Shown piece by piece: positions 61,550 through 64,000 of a DNA stretch of 64,000 nt. The stretch's first letter is position 1. The number at the start of each line of letters is the position of its first letter. Location: contig NZ_CP119677.1 in assembly GCF_029318685.1 (NCBI RefSeq), forward strand, positions 3,835,001 through 3,899,000. Reading direction: 5' to 3'. The DNA comes from Ruminiclostridium papyrosolvens DSM 2782. GTDB taxonomy: Bacteria; Bacillota; Clostridia; Acetivibrionales; DSM-1351. The position numbers were made by a program, and so were the translations under genes. The notes under the pieces were generated by a model. It made no database searches. It had not been told where the DNA came from and saw only the letters and a list, made by a program, of their open reading frames with translations.

Positions 61550-62490
61550 TCGTATACCACTCCTTTCTTCTCATACATAAAGTTGAACATCAGGAATATA
61601 AATGCAAGCATAAAAGTTACAATACTGGCTGTAGAACCAAGTGCGTAATTACCGCTCCTGAAACCCGTAGTATATACATAGTAAATCATTGTAGATGTAG
61701 AATTGACAGGACCGCCCTTTGTAAGAATCATGGTTGGAGCATTCATCATTATACCTGCAACCATTTGTGTACAAAAAACAAAGAAAATAGTTGGTGATGT
61801 AATAGGTATAATAATCTTGAAAACCTTTCTCCAGTAGCCACAGCCCTCAAGATTAGCTGATTCAATTAATTCGTCCGGCACATTACGTACTGCAGCCAGC
61901 AAGAGCATAAAGTTGAAGCCGATATGAATCCATACCATAATTACAGATAAAGAAGGCAGTGCCCATACTTTATCATTCAGCCAGTCTATGTTGGTTTTGT
62001 TTTGCATTACACCGATAATTTCAAGGAAGTAATTAACCAAACCTATTTTACGATGCAATAATTGTTGGAAAATATAGCAGGAGGCAGATACTGATACCGC
62101 CATAGGCAGTGCAAACAAGGTCTGATAAATATTTGAAAAAAGCTTCCTTTTGTTTGCAATTAATGCAAGAGTAAAGGGTAATATAACTGCCATAGGTACA
62201 TAAATTAAGGTAAATTCAAGGGTTACCCCAATAGCATTCATAAACTCCTCACGGCTGAAAATACTCAAATAGTTTTTTAAGCCGACAAATCTTACAATCT
62301 CACCCTGTTTGTTTACAGCCGATAAGCTATATAACAGCGTTCGAATAAATGGATAATAGGAGAACGCTACCGCAAAAATAAGGATTGGTAATACAAATAA
62401 ATAAGGTTTCTGAAACTCGACTATTTTTCTACCTAGGGTTTTTTTGCCCGCTATTTGTCCCCTTTCATTAAGGGATTTAGAAGTGGACAT
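61546..62490 (-). CDS. CUT1 ABC permease 1 (UgpA/MalF-like)
   Basis: The 314-residue permease has six membrane segments and the EAA loop ESANLEGCGYWRKVFKIIIP. It is the first gene of the polyol operon. GGGAGGTG precedes ATG 62490. It forms the channel with permease 2. Confidence 0.92.
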   Translation of the reverse strand: MSTSKSLNERGQIAGKKTLGRKIVEFQKPYLFVLPILIFAVAFSYYPFIRTLLYSLSAVNKQGEIVRFVGLKNYLSIFSREEFMNAIGVTLEFTLIYVPMAVILPFTLALIANKRKLFSNIYQTLFALPMAVSVSASCYIFQQLLHRKIGLVNYFLEIIGVMQNKTNIDWLNDKVWALPSLSVIMVWIHIGFNFMLLLAAVRNVPDELIESANLEGCGYWRKVFKIIIPITSPTIFFVFCTQMVAGIMMNAPTMILTKGGPVNSTSTMIYYVYTTGFRSGNYALGSTASIVTFMLAFIFLMFNFMYEKKGVVYD

Positions 62491-62580
62491 AAATAAACAC
62501 CTCCCATGTTGTAAAAATTCTTCTATATAACATCAGCTGTGTTCAGATTTTTCAAAACAACAGACAATGATATCGAATAA

Positions 62581-62609
62581 ATATAAAATTTGGAACATTC
62601 CAAATTAAA
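62581..62609 (-). promoter_or_regulatory. Promoter of the polyol operon with operator in its spacer
   Basis: On the minus strand TTTAAT (62609-62604) and TTATAT (62586-62581) are 17 bases apart. The palindrome at 62587-62606 fills that spacer, which would block RNA polymerase when bound. The -35 element is weak. Confidence 0.5.
62587..62606. promoter_or_regulatory. LacI-type operator O1
   Basis: A perfect 9-2-9 palindrome with the core TGGAACATTCCA, about 100 bases before the permease start. Confidence 0.75.
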
Positions 62610-62726
62610 TTTAAAAATACATTTTCTTTCTTTCCTTCAAATTACTATGCATAATGCATAATTTTATTAAAAATCAGCTGACTTTATTGAACAATTTGTA
62701 TATATACTAATTAAAACTTTTTTGTC

Positions 62727-62738
62727 TGGAACGTTCTA
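62727..62738. promoter_or_regulatory. LacI-type operator O2
   Basis: TGGAACGTTCTA is one base from a perfect palindrome and shares the core of O1 and O3. Confidence 0.65.
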
Positions 62739-62757
62739 ATTTCTACTTGATGTTTAT

Positions 62758-62769
62758 TGGAACGTTCCA
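62758..62769. promoter_or_regulatory. LacI-type operator O3
   Basis: TGGAACGTTCCA is a perfect palindrome with the central CG favoured by LacI-family proteins. Its centre is 31 bases (three helical turns) from that of O2. Confidence 0.75.
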
Positions 62770-62906
62770 TTAACCTGATGTCTATATCTTAGTTCATATG
62801 ATAATCGAAGTCAATACATTTTGCATAATTTTTTTGAAATATTTCTTTATTTTTTGTCGAATTATAATAATAATAATTGGTGTAATTGATAATTGAGTCA
62901 ATAATA

Positions 62907-62935
62907 TTGACATTATTAACTTCAGGTTATATAAT
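62907..62935 (+). promoter_or_regulatory. Consensus promoter of the LacI-type gene
   Basis: TTGACA (62907-62912) and TATAAT (62930-62935) are spaced by 17 bases, matching the sigma-A consensus at all twelve positions. Confidence 0.88.
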
Positions 62936-62941
62936 TTGAAT

Positions 62942-62953
62942 TGGAACGGTTTA
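62942..62953. promoter_or_regulatory. Degenerate operator O4 at the LacI gene start site
   Basis: TGGAACGGTTTA keeps one good half-site. It lies at the expected transcription start of the regulator gene, so it suggests autoregulation. Confidence 0.5.
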
Positions 62954-63041
62954 AGAAGTTCTATCTAAGCAAGTTAAGTTAGCGATATAATAAAGTCCTC
63001 GGAGTTTCCGAGAACATACTTTCATATAAGGAGGGATTTGA

Positions 63042-64000
63042 ATGAAGGTAACAATTCTAGACGTTGCAAGGGAAGCCAATGTTTCCAAAAGCACTGTTTC
63101 ACTTGTCCTCAATAATTCAAAAGCCGTTAAACTAGAAACACAATATAAGGTACGCGAGGCAATAAAGAAACTAAATTATACACCAAATCTGGCTGCACGT
63201 GAACTGACCACCAGTCGCACACACACTCTGGGGATAGTTTTTTTAACATCGAATCATTTTAAAAAGCCATATGCTTTTGATTCTGTTGCTGAAACACTTT
63301 TATACGACACTAGCAACGGAATATATACCGGTCTTAAAAACACGGATTACGCATTGCTTACAGAACGTTTCTCATCTGTCAGCAACCCCGATGCACTGCC
63401 GTCATTGATTATGAGCCGCAGAATTGACGGAGTGTTTTTAATAGGAGGACTGTTTACGTCCGACCTTATTGAACATTTAAGACAAATTAATCTTCCGACA
63501 GTAATTATCGGTTTACAATACAACGGAACAGATTCCATCTTCTCCGAGATGGAACAGGTTGGTTATCTTGCGGCTAAGGAGCTTCTGGAAAAACATCATA
63601 AGAGAATCCTGTTTCTGAACGGTCCTGCTAACAGCAGTAATTCTCAAAAAAAGCTTTCCGGTATGCAAAAAGCTTTTTCCGAATATGGTGAAAATCCAAA
63701 GAATCTGTATGTAGTTAATTCAGGTTACGCCGGTTTAGACGGCTATAAGTCATTAAAAGAAATATGGGAATCCGGCTTACGTCCTGATGCTATTTTCGGC
63801 GCAAGCGACGGTATTACTTCCGGCGCCATGAGATTTCTGTTTGAACAAAAGGTTAATATTCCACAGGACTTGTCCATTATCGGGTATGAAAGTTCTATCC
63901 TGTCTGAATATTCACCCGTCAACCTGACTGTAATTGATGCTCATAAGGAGAAAATGGGTGAAGAAGCTTGTCGTGCACTCTTGAAGAGGATTGAAAAGCC
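63042..64000 (+). CDS. LacI-family transcriptional regulator (cut by right edge)
   Basis: Translation from ATG 63042, with AAGGAGGG upstream, gives MKVTILDVAREANVSKSTVS, a LacI helix-turn-helix with the hinge NYTPNLAARELTT. The periplasmic-binding-like ligand domain follows and stays open to the window end (about 319 residues seen). It is the probable regulator of the divergent polyol operon through the TGGAACGTTCCA sites. Only the last part of the protein is missing. Confidence 0.92.
   Translation, partial: MKVTILDVAREANVSKSTVSLVLNNSKAVKLETQYKVREAIKKLNYTPNLAARELTTSRTHTLGIVFLTSNHFKKPYAFDSVAETLLYDTSNGIYTGLKNTDYALLTERFSSVSNPDALPSLIMSRRIDGVFLIGGLFTSDLIEHLRQINLPTVIIGLQYNGTDSIFSEMEQVGYLAAKELLEKHHKRILFLNGPANSSNSQKKLSGMQKAFSEYGENPKNLYVVNSGYAGLDGYKSLKEIWESGLRPDAIFGASDGITSGAMRFLFEQKVNIPQDLSIIGYESSILSEYSPVNLTVIDAHKEKMGEEACRALLKRIEK

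Larger units (their letters stand above)
62491..63041. other. Divergent regulatory region of 550 bases
   Basis: This AT-rich spacer between the polyol operon (minus) and the LacI-type gene (plus) holds four related palindromic operators and two promoters, listed separately. No ORF with a ribosome site was seen in it. Confidence 0.7.

Noticed and set aside
62491-63041. Catabolite-repression (cre) sites
   Set aside because: The palindromes TGGAACGTTCCA lack the usual TGWAANCGNTNWCA form and are better explained as sites of the adjacent LacI-type protein.
1-64000. Insertion sequences, prophage or tRNA-bounded island
   Set aside because: No transposase, integrase, tRNA gene or terminal repeat was seen on either strand, so horizontal transfer of the cluster cannot be shown from this window.

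Overview
The window is AT-rich DNA with strong GGAGG-type ribosome sites and frequent GTG/TTG starts. Lipoprotein signals, CUT1 and BMP-type ABC systems and a Bacillus-type 7-1-7 Fur box all point to a low-GC Gram-positive, most likely a Clostridia member. The general look suggests the Ruminiclostridium/Clostridium group, but no rRNA or core marker is present to prove it. I see no tRNA, rRNA, CRISPR, transposon or phage gene.

Left part, 1-13 kb. The minus strand carries the end of one biosynthetic segment that runs off the left edge: a partial CDS, a B12-type radical SAM enzyme of PhpK type, an NRPS adenylation-carrier protein with a Gln/Glu-like specificity code, a cation/proton antiporter and a GAF-LuxR regulator. 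Then come 3-methyladenine glycosylase and a metallo-hydrolase. A Fur-controlled ABC importer for chelated iron lies on the plus strand (8.0-10.9 kb). Next are an S-adenosylmethionine decarboxylase and a divergently transcribed methylthiotransferase-like radical SAM enzyme.

Centre, 13-39.6 kb. This is the most unusual part: about 28 tightly packed minus-strand genes that look like one natural-product or glycoconjugate cluster. It has no modular PKS or NRPS. Instead it has three free-standing acyl carrier proteins, a stand-alone adenylating ligase, an FkbH-type glyceryl-loading enzyme next to an ACP and a KAS III-like enzyme, and a BtrH-like cysteine acyltransferase. It also has six radical SAM enzymes (eight in the window), dTDP-sugar genes, an AHBA-synthase/inosose-type aminotransferase, a PIG-L deacetylase, GT2 and GT4 glycosyltransferases, and a HAD/type II dehydroquinase-like/Gfo-Idh trio resembling part of the aminoshikimate route. 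Finally there is a BpsA-type branched polyamine synthase with a GNAT neighbour. BpsA needs decarboxylated SAM, which the decarboxylase at 11 kb can supply. I infer a glycosylated, polyamine-containing amide assembled on discrete carrier proteins; no described pathway I can recall has this gene set.

Right part, 39.8-64 kb. One long minus-strand operon (GntR, BMP lipoprotein, ABC ATPase, two permeases, cysteine hydrolase, PfkB kinase, uridine-phosphorylase-like enzyme, BtpA-like barrel, iron alcohol dehydrogenase, TrpA-like barrel) looks like uptake and breakdown of a nucleoside. A LysM wall protein, a HAD phosphatase and an MgtC-like protein follow. The last block is a polyol/pentulose catabolic operon (GDPD, ribulokinase-type FGGY kinase, zinc dehydrogenase, two paralogous isomerase barrels, CUT1 importer). 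It faces a LacI-type regulator (cut by the right edge), and repeated TGGAACGTTCCA operators lie between them.

Starts were adjusted where a ribosome site clearly favoured an internal codon. All family calls come from reading motifs by eye, without database searches.
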